DNA of 64,000 nucleotides from an uncultured Synechococcaceae cyanobacterium. GTDB taxonomy: Bacteria > Cyanobacteriota > Cyanobacteriia > PCC-6307 > Cyanobiaceae. A program made the position numbers and the translations under genes. Position 1 is the first letter of the stretch; each line of letters starts with the position of its first letter. The DNA is taken from contig CACAVZ010000002.1 of NCBI GenBank assembly GCA_902536065.1, forward strand, positions 78,456 to 142,455, in the 5' to 3' direction. The notes beneath the pieces are model-generated. The model saw only the letters and a program-made list of their open reading frames with translations. It did no database searches and was not told the origin of the DNA. Below, piece after piece: positions 19,864 through 29,820 of the stretch.

Positions 19864-20124
19864 GTTTTTCATTTTTACTAACTTTAGAAAATACTTCAAG
19901 ATATGTAATTCACTCTCTGAGAGTTTCATAAATTCTGTTAGGGCATCGTAATTTTTTTCATCAATTTTTTTTGACAATTGAATAAAACTATCATGGTTTT
20001 CATTAACGAAGCGCTCAGCAATCTGAGACGGGGTTAAACCCTTTTCAATTAATTCACCTGGAGCATTTTTCTCCCACTTTTCATAAAACCAAGAGAACCA
20101 ATATTTTGCAGTATTATCTTCCAT
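19858..20124 (-). CDS. Conserved hypothetical protein, paralogue of 30568 gene
   Basis: 88 acidic/helical residues. WFSWFYEKWEKNAPG, then PSQIAERFVNEN and LTEFMKLSESELHILKYF closely parallel the protein at 30568 (WFKWLTREL, PQDVAEDFI, LDQFLKLTECEMHVFRIL). No known function. Overlaps the SDR 3' end by 6 bp. Confidence 0.7.
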   Translation of the reverse strand: MEDNTAKYWFSWFYEKWEKNAPGELIEKGLTPSQIAERFVNENHDSFIQLSKKIDEKNYDALTEFMKLSESELHILKYFLKLVKMKNS

Positions 20125-20224
20125 TAATTAACTTTTCTTGTGCAAATACTATAAATACTGAAGAAGAATCTCATGATTGAATTACCCCTTAAACACAATT
20201 AATATAAATGCAATTATAAATTTA

Positions 20225-21655
20225 ATGATAGATAATCATTCAAGTAAAAGAAACATTAATCTCGTAATTGGATTAGGTAAATCTGGATTTTGGGCTGCCA
20301 AGTGTTTGAGAAGCATCAATAAGAAAGTAATTGTTTGGGAAAGTAAAGATGGGATAGAATTGTTAGAAAGAAAAACAGCATTAGAAGAGCTTAATATAAT
20401 TGTTTCTCTAAATAAAGAATTTGTCTTTGAAGAAATTCAACCTTTTGTGAAAGAGATCGAATCTGTTGTTGTCAGTCCATCAATACCTTATGACCATATA
20501 ACTATTATTGAATTAAAAAAAAAGGGAATTAAAGTAATTGGAGAAATTAATGTTGCATGGGAAATTTTAAAAAACACAAATTGGATAGGTATTACTGGCA
20601 CTAATGGCAAGACTACTGTTACTCATCTACTAAGCCATATACTTTGCAATACTGGATTATATGCTCCTTTTGCTGGAAATATTGGTACACCTTTATGTAA
20701 ATATGCTCACTCCAAAAAACATGAAAAAATTGATTGGGTTGTAGCTGAATTAAGCAGTTATCAAATAGAAATATCTCCAGAAGTAAAACCTAATATTGGA
20801 ATATGGACAACCTTCACAGAAGATCATCTTGAAAGACATAAAACACTTGAAAACTATTTCAAAATAAAAAAAAGCTTGTTAGAAAAATCTGATTTTAGAA
20901 TTTATAATTATGACGATAAAAACCTAAGAAATCATTACAGTTCGCTATCGAGAGGGGTTTGGATAACAACTAGTTTCGATAAATCAAATTTTATTCATTG
21001 TGATTATTGGATAGATGATCAAGCATACATTGTTGAGAGAGGGAAGAGATTATTCAAACTTGAACATTTTTCTTTAAAAGGAATGCATAATCTTCAAAAT
21101 CTTTTATTGGTAATTGCAGCAGCAAGAAAAGTTGGATTATCTGGCAAGAAGATTAAAGTTTCTTTATCTAATTACAGGCAATTACCCCATAGGATGGAAA
21201 CAATTTATAAAAATAATGATCTGGAAATCATTAATGATAGTAAAGCTACAAATTTTGACTCATCTATTGCGGGAATAAGTTCAATTGAAGGTCAAATAAT
21301 AATCATTGCTGGGGGTAGATTAAAAGGCAATGAATATAGTGAGTGGATAAAAGTTTTAAAGAAAAAAGTTAAATGTGTTTTCCTTTTTGGAGAAAGCTCA
21401 AAAGTCCTAAAAATGGCTCTTATTAATGAAGGATTTAAAAAAAATATTTTTGAATTTTCAGAACTAAAAGAGCTTTTAAATTTTGTTTTTCATTATTTAC
21501 AAAATAATAGGGTTGGAACATTATTATTCTCACCTTCATGCTCTAGTTTTGATCAATTTAAAAATTATGAAGAGCGTGGAGATTATTTCAAGAAACTAAT
21601 AAGTGAAAAATTTAAGGTTAATAAATCCATTTTTTGTTCAAATATCATTTCGTAA
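20225..21655 (+). CDS. murD: UDP-N-acetylmuramoylalanine-D-glutamate ligase
   Basis: Peptidoglycan precursor ligase. [13 protein letters not shown] near the N-terminus, P-loop [24 protein letters not shown], and PHRMETI with NDSKATN of the C-terminal domain. I prefer the ATG at 20225 ([10 protein letters not shown], 476 residues) because a TTG 48 bp upstream (20177) would add a 16-residue extension without family support. Neighbours: divergent from the 19858 gene. Confidence 0.95.
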   Translation: MIDNHSSKRNINLVIGLGKSGFWAAKCLRSINKKVIVWESKDGIELLERKTALEELNIIVSLNKEFVFEEIQPFVKEIESVVVSPSIPYDHITIIELKKKGIKVIGEINVAWEILKNTNWIGITGTNGKTTVTHLLSHILCNTGLYAPFAGNIGTPLCKYAHSKKHEKIDWVVAELSSYQIEISPEVKPNIGIWTTFTEDHLERHKTLENYFKIKKSLLEKSDFRIYNYDDKNLRNHYSSLSRGVWITTSFDKSNFIHCDYWIDDQAYIVERGKRLFKLEHFSLKGMHNLQNLLLVIAAARKVGLSGKKIKVSLSNYRQLPHRMETIYKNNDLEIINDSKATNFDSSIAGISSIEGQIIIIAGGRLKGNEYSEWIKVLKKKVKCVFLFGESSKVLKMALINEGFKKNIFEFSELKELLNFVFHYLQNNRVGTLLFSPSCSSFDQFKNYEERGDYFKKLISEKFKVNKSIFCSNIIS

Positions 21656-21740
21656 TTTCAGGTCGGTCATCACAACCGTTTACCCTCTAGCAAATATTCA
21701 CTTAATTAGTTAGATTTTGTATACAAATTAACTAGCAGCA

Positions 21741-22055
21741 ATGAGTGAATCTAACAATTTACCTCAAGCAATAAGTCATAAAAAATTAAGTTATTTGATG
21801 CTTAAGGCACAAAAGGATGCTCATTTTTCTGATGAATTAGCAGAAATAGAAAGCCCCGAAAAAAGAGAATTTGAAGAGTTAATGAACAATTGGGAAGCTT
21901 CAACTAAAAAGGTAGTTAATGAATTATCAAAAAGAAAAAAGAATTTACTAAAAGATAAATCACCAAATTCTTTAATAGCACTTGGTGCTATGGAAGTTCA
22001 CCTTAATATGGCTTTGCAAGCCTTAAATGCATTTAATAAAGGCGTTGATGGGTAA
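21741..22055 (+). CDS. Conserved hypothetical cyanobacterial protein
   Basis: 104 residues, largely helical and charged: LSYLMLKAQKDAHFSDE, EFEELMNNWEAS, LGAMEVHLNMALQALNAF. Family not named by me; no membrane span, no catalytic motif. The intergenic stretch upstream has the palindrome TTTGTATACAAA (about 21716-21727). Confidence 0.7.
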   Translation: MSESNNLPQAISHKKLSYLMLKAQKDAHFSDELAEIESPEKREFEELMNNWEASTKKVVNELSKRKKNLLKDKSPNSLIALGAMEVHLNMALQALNAFNKGVDG

Positions 22056-22068
22056 AAGTAAAGCTAAA

Positions 22069-22800
22069 TTATAAAGAAGGCATCGAAATTAAGAGGAAAT
22101 CTAAGTCTTTTTTAGTATCTATAGATACATCATCATCATAATTAACTTCAAAACCCAAACCATCTCCAGATTCAAGAAATATATTTGAATTAGATTCTTT
22201 ACTTTTTAATAAAAGATTACCTTCTATTATTTGTATCCAATTATATTTATCGATTTTTAATGGCAATTTTTTTTCTTTAATTGGCTTATATTTACAACGC
22301 CATAAAGAGATACTTTGATTTAGAAAAAGCTTATTATTTTTTCCGTCTTTGTAATTAAAAATAAGATTGTCCCACAACTTATCATTTAATGAAATTTGAC
22401 CATATCGAGGTTTGATATTTTCTTTTTGAGGGTATATCCAAATCTGGAACAACTTACAGTTCTCATTTTCTTCATTCATCTCGCTATGAGAGATTCCAGT
22501 ACCTGCAGTCATAACTTGTACTTCATCTTTGTGAATTTTTCCAAGATTGTTTAAAGAGTCTCTATGAGTTATTGCGCCTTTTATTACGACAGTAATTATT
22601 TCCATATTTGCATGAGAATGTGTATCAAATCCTGCATTAGGAGAAATAATATCTTCATTTATAACTCTAATTTTCCCAAAATTATCCCATTTTGGATCTC
22701 TATGATCTGCGAAAGAAAATGAATGCTTCGAATTTAGCCATTCTCTAGTCGATCTAAATCTTTCGTGCGATTTCCTTATTTTAATTATTTTCAAAGACAT
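22069..22800 (-). CDS. Pirin-family bicupin
   Basis: 243 residues with the pirin N-terminal cupin: HSFSFADHRDP, the metal-ligand set in GFDTHSHANMEIITVV and GTGISHSEMNE (two His, His, Glu). The C-terminal cupin is divergent, as in the bacterial YhhW/quercetinase group. Biological role in cyanobacteria unclear; a quercetinase-like dioxygenase is the common suggestion. Confidence 0.88.
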   Translation of the reverse strand: MSLKIIKIRKSHERFRSTREWLNSKHSFSFADHRDPKWDNFGKIRVINEDIISPNAGFDTHSHANMEIITVVIKGAITHRDSLNNLGKIHKDEVQVMTAGTGISHSEMNEENENCKLFQIWIYPQKENIKPRYGQISLNDKLWDNLIFNYKDGKNNKLFLNQSISLWRCKYKPIKEKKLPLKIDKYNWIQIIEGNLLLKSKESNSNIFLESGDGLGFEVNYDDDVSIDTKKDLDFLLISMPSL

Positions 22801-22890
22801 AATAAATACTAAGAAATAAATATGGTGTATTTGTGTAAATTAAATATCTTTGAAAATTATAAATTATGAATAAGTGAAATTAATTTTTAT

Positions 22891-23019
22891 TTATTTGTTT
22901 ATTTTACTTTGTGCTTTATTTGCTTTATTAATTATTTTTTTTGCTTCTTCTCTTGTAGAACATTTTTCTGCCTCAACATTCAAGTTTTTTAGTTTATTTA
23001 ATTGCTTTGAAATTTTCAT
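22891..23019 (-). CDS. Tiny basic helical protein
   Basis: 42 residues, Lys-rich and coiled-coil-like (MKISKQLNKLKNLNVEAEKC, EEAKKIINKANKAQ). No family recognised. Clean ATG, lies alone between pirin and the DUF1643 gene. Confidence 0.5.
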   Translation of the reverse strand: MKISKQLNKLKNLNVEAEKCSTREEAKKIINKANKAQSKINK

Positions 23020-23101
23020 ATTTGGTTAACTCAACAAATAGAAATTAACACACATTTAATGGAATAGCTAAAAATACTGGTTTGCATTTGAGCCTTACTA
23101 C

Positions 23102-23638
23102 CTAAAAATAAGATTGAAGGATTGAATTATCAGAACAATATAGAGGGTGAATTGGATTATCTTTGATTGTTTTCTTAATTAAAAGCGGTCCAAGAGGATT
23201 ATCAAAATTATTTTTCCTAATTGAGTTATATTGCATTATTTTTTTTGATATTCTTTTATTTCTATTTAGAAATTTACCTTTGTTACCCCAACCTAACCAT
23301 AAATCACAATTTTTACTTTCAGACCAGTGTTTTAAGTTTTTATAAATATGATTATTGTTTAGATAACCCACAGGGTTTTTATGCTTAAAAAGTTTTTCTG
23401 GTTTGCTTGAAATAAGAGCAAATAGATTTATTAATTTTACTTTGCCGTAATTATTGTTTTTCGAAATTTTGATTATCTTTTTTGTTGTGTTGTCTAAGAA
23501 AACTTCATCCGATAATGAGGGATTTAAACCAATAAAGATAATCTCTTTTTTAGATTCAGAAATCTTATAACTTAAACTCCATCTATATAGTTTGTTAACA
23601 CTACTTAAACAATTTCTTTCTAGAAATAAATTCTTCAA
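23102..23638 (-). CDS. DUF1643 family protein
   Basis: 178 residues. IFIGLNPSLSDEVFLDNT, VKLINLFALISSKPEKLF and WLGWGNKGKF are the recognisable blocks of DUF1643, found in bacteria and phages with no settled function. Starts 4 bp inside the end of the upstream DUF2214 gene, so the two are coupled. Confidence 0.8.
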   Translation of the reverse strand: MKNLFLERNCLSSVNKLYRWSLSYKISESKKEIIFIGLNPSLSDEVFLDNTTKKIIKISKNNNYGKVKLINLFALISSKPEKLFKHKNPVGYLNNNHIYKNLKHWSESKNCDLWLGWGNKGKFLNRNKRISKKIMQYNSIRKNNFDNPLGPLLIKKTIKDNPIHPLYCSDNSILQSYF

Positions 23639-24120
23639 CCTAAACCTACACCTCTAGCCATGAGAGTTGCAAACAAAGGTATAGTTGCAAAGCCCACTAA
23701 TTCAGTAGTAATGATTAGCCTGAACCTATTAACTAGATTTTCAGATATTTCTGGTAATTTATTCTTACTTAATGGAACGGCCCATAAGATATAGGTTATT
23801 GTTGGATATAAAGAGAGTAATCCCACCAAAATGTAAAGAGAAACTTTTATCCAAAAAACAGGATTACCTGTATAAAAATCACCTCCTTGACCAAAATACT
23901 TAACACGCAAAATCCCAGTAACCAATATTGCAACTCCTGCTAAACCATAGACCACATCTGCAATTATCATTGAAATAGTCTCATTTCTATTAAGGCCTAC
24001 TTTGAGAGTCAATCTTTCAAACAAAAGAGAACCAAAACACAAAATAATTCCTAAATAATGAACATATGCTACTAATGCACTTTTAGCAATTTCACCTGTT
24101 AATAAAGTTCCTAATAACAT
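23635..24120 (-). CDS. DUF2214 family membrane protein
   Basis: 161 residues with four membrane spans; HYLGIILCFGSLLFERLTLK and KYFGQGGDFYTGNPVFWIK are typical of this cyanobacterial and proteobacterial family. The His in span 1 and the four-helix layout recall haem-binding membrane families, but that is speculation. Overlaps DUF1643 gene by 4 bp. Confidence 0.8.
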   Translation of the reverse strand: MLLGTLLTGEIAKSALVAYVHYLGIILCFGSLLFERLTLKVGLNRNETISMIIADVVYGLAGVAILVTGILRVKYFGQGGDFYTGNPVFWIKVSLYILVGLLSLYPTITYILWAVPLSKNKLPEISENLVNRFRLIITTELVGFATIPLFATLMARGVGLG

Positions 24121-24208
24121 GTTCGAGTCAAAATTTATACAATCCTAACCACCAAATGAAGAATTTGTTTAGAAAAGAAATTAAATAATAAAAAGCAAGG
24201 TATTAAAT

Positions 24209-24958
24209 CTAAGACTCTAAATACCTTTTCTGGCCATCTTCAAAAAAATCCTTTTTATTCCATACTTCGATTACATCTGGGAAGTGTTTTTCCATACAAT
24301 TATCACAAACCCCATGACTGAATCTAATATCACTAATTTTCGAAAGATATTTTTCTAAATGAATCCAATCGCCCTCCTTATTTTTCACTTCTCTGCAATA
24401 TGAACATACAGATAAAATCCCTTCCTGTTTATGCAAATTAGACAATGCATCTAGCAAATTTAATGACTTTTTTCTAAGCTCTAAAAACGAAACTATTTGC
24501 TTTGATAATAATTCCATAATATTAAATTGTTGTGTAGTTAGATTTCCTGGCTTTCTATCTATTACACAAAGAGTTCCAAGCTTATTACCATCACTATTTC
24601 TAAGGGGAAAACCTGCATAAAAACGAATCTTTGGGTCTCCAGTTACCAATGGATTATTTATAAATCTTTCATCTTGGAAAGCATCATGAATAATTAATGG
24701 ACTATTTTCTTTTATTGCATGTGTACAAAAAGACCAATCCCTTCTAGTTTCTGATATTTGAAGTCCTATTTTGGATTTAAACCATTGTCTATCTTTGTCT
24801 ACCAAAGTCATTAAAGAAATAGGCACATTACAGGTTGTAGCAGCAATTTTTGTAATATCGTCATAACATGATTCTGGCTTGGTTCCCAAAATCCTATATT
24901 CTGCTAAAGCTTTTAATCTTCTTTCCTCTTCTTCTTTTTTTGATACAAGATTCTGCAT
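24209..24958 (-). CDS. GAF-domain sensor with C-terminal CxxC/HGxCxxC module
   Basis: 249 residues. N-terminal RLKALAEYRILGT and a GAF domain (about 25-165) with SLMTLVDKDRQWFKS, RDWSFCTHAI and RFYAGFPLRNSDGNKLGTLCVID. The C-terminal about 60 residues hold CSYCREVKNKEGDW and FSHGVCDNCMEKHFP, a four-Cys plus His pattern common at the end of GAF and PAS signalling proteins, probably metal or redox binding. No output domain, so it may act by protein contact. Confidence 0.82.
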   Translation of the reverse strand: MQNLVSKKEEEERRLKALAEYRILGTKPESCYDDITKIAATTCNVPISLMTLVDKDRQWFKSKIGLQISETRRDWSFCTHAIKENSPLIIHDAFQDERFINNPLVTGDPKIRFYAGFPLRNSDGNKLGTLCVIDRKPGNLTTQQFNIMELLSKQIVSFLELRKKSLNLLDALSNLHKQEGILSVCSYCREVKNKEGDWIHLEKYLSKISDIRFSHGVCDNCMEKHFPDVIEVWNKKDFFEDGQKRYLES

Positions 24959-25074
24959 TAATCTTCACCAATAATTAAAACTTTAAAATTAAAGTTTCTT
25001 CAAAAAACTTTTTCCTTCTAATACTTAATAAAAAAAAGATAAACTTATTGATTTGTTACTTATTGATTAGTTAC

Positions 25075-26307
25075 TTAATATTTTAACTTTGAGACTGCCA
25101 TCCCAGCGATCCATCCACTTGTCCAACAATGTTGAAAATTAAATCCACCTGTGATCCCATCAACATCTAAAACTTCTCCAGAAAAAAATAATCCTGGACA
25201 AATTAAGCTCTCCATACTTTTAAAATTGACTTCATTAATTTTTACGCCTCCAGAAGTAACAAATTCTTCTCCAAATGGTCCTTTTCCAGAAATTATATAT
25301 TTGTCCTTCATTAGAATATTTATCATTTTCTCTCTTTCATCCGCTAGTAAATCAGCCCACTTTTTCTCTTTATCGATACCTATTTTATTTAATAAAAAAA
25401 TCCATAATCTTTTTGTTAATAGTGGAACAGGTCTACTGTTTATTAGATTCACCTTACCTTTATTTGATCTTAAATATTTAACTTTTTGTTTTAACTCCTC
25501 ATAACTTAAAGCAGACCATTTAATTATTAGATTAAATTTATATTTTTGACTATAAAGTTCCCTTGCTGCAATTGATGAAAGTTTTAATATTGCTGGTCCA
25601 CTAAAGCCCCAATGAGTTATTAGTAAATCGCCTCTATTTTGAAAATTCTTTTTGTTTAATTCAATTTCTATATCTATGCCCTTTATAGATACCCCACTAC
25701 ATTCATCCAAATTTGGTTCTTTTGTAGAAAAAGTAAAAAGCGATGGGACAGGTTTAACAATATTATGTCCAAGATCTTGAGCTAATTTATATCCGCTTGG
25801 ATGACCTCCAGTTGAAAGAATAATATTTTTTGAAGCTACCTTTACTTTTTTAAGACTAAAAATATTGAATATATTATCTGGAGTTTTTGAAATTTCTTTT
25901 ACAAAAAATTTTGTTAATATTTCTACGTTTTTTGATAAAGCACTTTTTCTCAAACAATCAATAACATCTGAAGAAGAATTAGACACTGGGAAAACTCTTA
26001 GATCTTCCTCAATTTTTAATTTTAAACCTTTTTTCTCGAACCAATCGTATACATCTCCAGCAGCAAAACGATTAAATGATTCCAAGAGCTGAATTCCACC
26101 TCTGGGGTAATTCTCAATTAGTTCATTCGGTATCCATGTCGCATTAGTGACGTTACATCTTCCCCCTCCACTAATCCTTACTTTCTCCATAAGTTTTGAA
26201 GTACCTTCAAGAATTATTATTCTTTTAACTCCATTTTCAGCAGCAGTTATTGCTGTCATAAAACCGGCTGCACCGCCTCCAACAACTGCCAAATCAAAAG
26301 GTTCCAA
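25075..26307 (-). CDS. HI0933/YhiN-family flavoprotein
   Basis: 410 residues: FAD-binding LAVVGGGAAGFMTAI, then the family block KVRISGGGRCNVTNA, GGIQLLESF, WGFSGPAILKLSS and the C-terminal VDGITGGFNFQHCWTSGWIAG. Predicted NAD(P)/FAD-dependent oxidoreductase; physiological reaction unknown. Well conserved across bacteria. Confidence 0.9.
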   Translation of the reverse strand: MEPFDLAVVGGGAAGFMTAITAAENGVKRIIILEGTSKLMEKVRISGGGRCNVTNATWIPNELIENYPRGGIQLLESFNRFAAGDVYDWFEKKGLKLKIEEDLRVFPVSNSSSDVIDCLRKSALSKNVEILTKFFVKEISKTPDNIFNIFSLKKVKVASKNIILSTGGHPSGYKLAQDLGHNIVKPVPSLFTFSTKEPNLDECSGVSIKGIDIEIELNKKNFQNRGDLLITHWGFSGPAILKLSSIAARELYSQKYKFNLIIKWSALSYEELKQKVKYLRSNKGKVNLINSRPVPLLTKRLWIFLLNKIGIDKEKKWADLLADEREKMINILMKDKYIISGKGPFGEEFVTSGGVKINEVNFKSMESLICPGLFFSGEVLDVDGITGGFNFQHCWTSGWIAGMAVSKLKY

Positions 26308-26493
26308 AAACTTATTATTTAATATGCTTCAATCTGATAATAGCAAGGAGTTACAAAGAGAAATTACTCCAAAAACCATAAAAAATAAATAAAAAAACTT
26401 AAAAAAATAAAAAATAGATAACTGCAATTCACTAATTTTTAAATTTCTAAAAAAATCAACGCAGTCATTATTTTTATGCTTTAACTTAATTAC

Positions 26494-26730
26494 ATGAATC
26501 TAATATTTTCTTACGTTAAATATTCTGAGGCCAGTTTTCCTATGACTGGTCAATATACTGCTCTACTTTTAATAACTTCTTTTATTTGGGTTCTACTTTG
26601 GTTTGGATATAGACAAAATAAGATAAATGATCAGATCAAGAAAAAAGAAAAAGAAGAAAGAATTAATGCGAAAATTCAAAGAAGAAAGAAGTTAGAGAGT
26701 TTGTACCCTACTAATAAAAAAACTGCTTAA
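26494..26730 (+). CDS. Small membrane protein with SLYP tail
   Basis: 78 residues; an N-terminal stretch, one span (YTALLLITSFIWVLLWFGY), then a long basic helix ending RRKKLESLYPTNKKTA. An internal ATG at 26542 (MTGQYTALL) would give 62 residues and is a reasonable alternative start. Shares tail and layout with the gene at 15789. Confidence 0.6.
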   Translation: MNLIFSYVKYSEASFPMTGQYTALLLITSFIWVLLWFGYRQNKINDQIKKKEKEERINAKIQRRKKLESLYPTNKKTA

Positions 26731-26750
26731 AATTGATTATTTTAGAAAAT

Positions 26751-26849
26751 ATGACAAAAAATAATTTCAAATCACTAATTCAGTACTTCCCAGGGATTTT
26801 GATTCTTATTTATGTTTTCTTTTTAGCATTTACTCAATTTATAAAATAA
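26751..26849 (+). CDS. Tiny single-span membrane protein
   Basis: 32 residues, mostly one hydrophobic span (PGILILIYVFFLAF). Sits 20 bp after the SLYP-tail gene and just before the EamA gene, probably in the same transcript. No family recognised. Confidence 0.5.
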   Translation: MTKNNFKSLIQYFPGILILIYVFFLAFTQFIK

Positions 26850-26870
26850 AATTTCTAAAAATTATTCATT

Positions 26871-27743
26871 TTGATTGGAATCCTTTCTGCTTTTGGAGCT
26901 GCTACATTTTGGACATATGCGTGCTTTATTTGGCGCTCGCAAACTCAAAAATATAAATCAATAGATATTAATTTAACAAAAAATATAATAGCTTTTTTAA
27001 TTTTTATACCTGCTTTTATCAATCTAAGTTCTACAACTGCATTAAAAAACATATTTATCCTACTAATTAGTGGAATAATAGGTATTGGTTTAGGTGATAC
27101 TTTCTATTTAAAGTCACTACAAACAATTGGCACAAGAAAAACTTTATCTATAGAAACTCTTTCTCCGTTAATGGCAGCTTTGTCAGGAGAATTTTTTATT
27201 AATGAAAATTTAACGACTAAATCATGGGTTGGAATAATTATAGTAACGATTTCGCTATTCATAATTCTCAGAAAAGGTAACGATTTTAAAGAGGAAAACT
27301 CCTCTTTCTCAGAAAAAAATAACTTAAAAATTTTTGCTTTTCCTTTTTTATCAGTTTTGTGTGCTGTTCTTGGAGGTCTTTTATCAAGGATGGTTTTCCT
27401 TCAAAGCGATTTATCTCCTTTCCTTACAACTGAAATAAGATTATTAGGTGCAATAATTTTTTTGATTTGTCTAAAAGGATTTAAGATTAATTTTTTCTTA
27501 AAAAACATAGAAAAACAACAACAAAAAAGATTTTTAATTTCAATAATTCTTGGAACAAATATAGGAATATTGCTACAACAAGTTGTTTTTAAAACCCTTC
27601 CCATAGGAGTAGGATGGGCTTTATTAAGCACATCTCCAGTAATTTCCTTATTTTTTGCTAAGAATGAGGAGAGAGAAATTACCAAAAAAATAATATTTTT
27701 TACTTGTTTTTTATTTTTTGGCTTGACATTAATAATTCTTTAA
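26871..27743 (+). CDS. EamA/DMT-superfamily transporter
   Basis: 290 residues with about ten spans as two five-span EamA repeats. GIIGIGLGDTFYLKSLQTIGTRKTLSIETLSPL in repeat 1 and LPIGVGWALLSTSPVISLFFA in repeat 2 are characteristic. Start appears to be TTG at 26871. Substrate unknown; probably exports a metabolite. Confidence 0.82.
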   Translation: MIGILSAFGAATFWTYACFIWRSQTQKYKSIDINLTKNIIAFLIFIPAFINLSSTTALKNIFILLISGIIGIGLGDTFYLKSLQTIGTRKTLSIETLSPLMAALSGEFFINENLTTKSWVGIIIVTISLFIILRKGNDFKEENSSFSEKNNLKIFAFPFLSVLCAVLGGLLSRMVFLQSDLSPFLTTEIRLLGAIIFLICLKGFKINFFLKNIEKQQQKRFLISIILGTNIGILLQQVVFKTLPIGVGWALLSTSPVISLFFAKNEEREITKKIIFFTCFLFFGLTLIIL

Positions 27744-27821
27744 TCTCAGTGTAAATGTAAAAAATACTCATGTTAATAGAAATCAGATTAAATAAAATTA
27801 GCCTATAAACACTCAGAACCA

Positions 27822-27938
27822 ATGAAAATTTTAAAGAAAAAAAGACTCGGCACAATAGAGGTTTATGTAATTTTTCTAAGCTGTATTTATGCAGGCTTTA
27901 TGGGTTATAAATCTCTCTTAAATGTTTTATTTACTTGA
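27822..27938 (+). CDS. Tiny single-span membrane protein
   Basis: 38 residues: basic start MKILKKKRLGTIEVY then one span (VIFLSCIYAGFMGY). No family recognised. Opens the small-gene zone. Confidence 0.5.
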   Translation: MKILKKKRLGTIEVYVIFLSCIYAGFMGYKSLLNVLFT

Positions 27939-27940
27939 AA

Positions 27941-28075
27941 TTAATTAATTCTTTCTAATGATTTAATCAACTTTCCTCCATCTTGGTCATCATCATCATT
28001 AGAAGCGAAAAATAAAAAAAATATCCCTAGAGAAGCTATAGATAGCGAAATTGATAATGCAGAAAGCTCATCCAT
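27941..28075 (-). CDS. Tiny membrane protein with DDDDQDGG tail motif
   Basis: 44 residues: one N-terminal span (ALSISLSIASLGIFFLFF) followed by SNDDDDQDGGKLIKSLE. The acidic DQDGGxLI motif recurs in the protein at 29210. Convergent with the 27822 gene (2 bp gap). Confidence 0.55.
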   Translation of the reverse strand: MDELSALSISLSIASLGIFFLFFASNDDDDQDGGKLIKSLERIN

Positions 28076-28193
28076 AAATTAAAATTTTTTTAATGATAAA
28101 CCAAAAAAATTAAAAGACAGTAAAGAAATACACATTCTTGAAAATAAAAATTTCTTTTATTTGTAAAATAAAAAAACACATCCCCACTATTTC

Positions 28194-28469
28194 GTGAAAG
28201 TTCTAATATCTTCCCCTTGTAGTGCAAGTGTAATAATTCAGTATGGAATAAAAAGTTGGCCTATTTGGGAATGTGAGCCAAGCAAATTTCAATGGAATTA
28301 CGATGATAAAGAAATTTGCTTAATTATTGAAGGACAAGCGAAAATAAGTACCCAAAACGGTGACATTTACGTAATTAAAGCTGGAGATCTAGTTGAGTTT
28401 CCTGCTGGACTTTATTGCGAATGGGAAGTAACCAAAAGTATTAAAAAACATTATCGATTGGGTAGCTAA
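28194..28469 (+). CDS. Cupin_3 (DUF861) domain protein
   Basis: 91 residues, GTG start. Small single cupin: SKFQWNYDDKEICLIIEGQAKI, VIKAGDLVEFPAGLYCEWEVT match the EutQ-like/Cupin_3 family seen in cyanobacteria. Metal ligands are partly replaced (E, no His pair visible), so a binding role is as likely as catalysis. Confidence 0.78.
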   Translation: MKVLISSPCSASVIIQYGIKSWPIWECEPSKFQWNYDDKEICLIIEGQAKISTQNGDIYVIKAGDLVEFPAGLYCEWEVTKSIKKHYRLGS

Positions 28470-28558
28470 ATTCAAGAAAAAATCTTATTTTCTTTACTGT
28501 TAAGTCAATGTAGATAAAATACGGTTAATAAATAATTTTCAAGAGGGAAACTAATATT

Positions 28559-28729
28559 ATGCCTTTTACTGATCAAGAATATTTTGAGGTTATCGAAAAA
28601 AACGAAATAGTAAAAAAGGCCTTTGAAAATATTAAGCAAATTTGCATTGATTTACAAAAACAAACAAATTGTCCTGAAGAGGATCTAAAAGATTTTCTTG
28701 AATTTATTTCTAAACAATGGAATAAGTAA
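28559..28729 (+). CDS. Small acidic hypothetical protein
   Basis: 56 residues, soluble and helical (MPFTDQEYFEVIEKNEIV, CPEEDLKDFLEFISKQW). AGAGGG ribosome site 9-13 bases upstream. Not recognised. Confidence 0.6.
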   Translation: MPFTDQEYFEVIEKNEIVKKAFENIKQICIDLQKQTNCPEEDLKDFLEFISKQWNK

Positions 28730-28793
28730 TAATTAACAAGCCTTTTAAATACTAAATTTAAAATCTAAATTTAGTTTTCTGAGACAATAAGTT

Positions 28794-28925
28794 TTAATCT
28801 AATTCCTTTTTTGGTTTTGTATTGAAACTGGAAGTTCCCTTAGCAGCAGAAACAAAGAAAAAAAAGCCTACAATTCCTGATATACCAAATATCGCAGCCA
28901 AAGGATCAAAAGTGAAAGAAAACAT
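28794..28925 (-). CDS. Small single-span membrane protein
   Basis: 43 residues from the inner ATG: MFSFTFDPLAAIFGISGIVGFFFFVSAAKG then a short Lys/Pro tail. The frame stays open to 28976 (60 residues), but the extra N-terminus is unlike a protein. Gly/Phe-rich single span; function unknown. Confidence 0.55.
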   Translation of the reverse strand: MFSFTFDPLAAIFGISGIVGFFFFVSAAKGTSSFNTKPKKELD

Positions 28926-29209
28926 AGAATTTATAAAATCAAGATAAATAATAGTTTTTGAATCAAAATTGTACAATTATTGTTAAGTATAAAAAATAAC
29001 AATCGAGCGATTCATTATGTCATTATTAGTTTCTCAGTAGGTTCAAAAAAATTATTATTCAAATTGATTTTAAGAATAAAAATATCAATACATACCAAAG
29101 ATCTATTCGTGCTAAAGAGAAAAGTTTTTAAAAAATATTTAAAGAAATATTGAATAAAACACTACCCAGAGGATCCACAATTGTTGTTTCTTTAGATTAG
29201 TATCACCTT

Positions 29210-29392
29210 ATGACAGAATTTTACTCAGTTTCTTCCTTATTAAGTCCTTTTACAGCGATATTGTGGTGCCTTTATCCAATAGCTGTACTTATAATTATTG
29301 AATTACTTATGGGGGGTGGGTTTGATGATGACAATAATGACGATCAAGATGGTGGAATGCTAATACCTGCTTACTCTAGATCAGACGTTTGA
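29210..29392 (+). CDS. Small membrane protein with DDDNNDDQDGG motif
   Basis: 60 residues: two close hydrophobic segments (SSLLSPFTAILWCLYPI, VLIIIELLMGG), then GFDDDNNDDQDGGMLIPAY. The acidic DQDGG(M/K)LI motif after the membrane part is shared with the opposite-strand gene at 27941. Function unknown; metal binding is one idea. Confidence 0.6.
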   Translation: MTEFYSVSSLLSPFTAILWCLYPIAVLIIIELLMGGGFDDDNNDDQDGGMLIPAYSRSDV

Positions 29393-29433
29393 ATTTTTTG
29401 AATTTCTAATTACTCATAAAAAATTTAATTAAA

Positions 29434-29574
29434 TTGGCGAACAATATTGATACAACTCATATTTCTCTAATTACGCTTACCATCCTTATTATTGCCTCTT
29501 TAACCTGGCTCGTCTTAAGAACCCTTAAGGAAGGTAGAAAAGCTCTAACAGAAATAAATAAGGATAGATTGTGA
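29434..29574 (+). CDS. Tiny single-span membrane protein
   Basis: 46 residues, TTG start (MANNIDTTHISLITLTILII then TWLVLRTLKEGRKALTEI). Span plus basic amphipathic tail. It follows the 29210 gene by 41 bp. The 29575-29820 stretch after it shows nothing coding. Confidence 0.5.
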   Translation: MANNIDTTHISLITLTILIIASLTWLVLRTLKEGRKALTEINKDRL

Positions 29575-29820
29575 AATACAATAAACATTCAAAAATGTAG
29601 AATTTGATTAGATTTATAAAACTCTTAGATTTATAAGTTTTACTAACTAAATAGATATATTCCAAATATTTAAAAACTTTTCCTTCTCAAAGTTTTGGAA
29701 AAGCATAAAAAACTTAAATAAATACTAGAATTTGTTTGATTGCTAAGTCAAAAAATTACCAATCTGTTGAAATCCTATTTTTATAGAAGGACTTCTTTGT
29801 TATTACTTAAATAAATAAAA

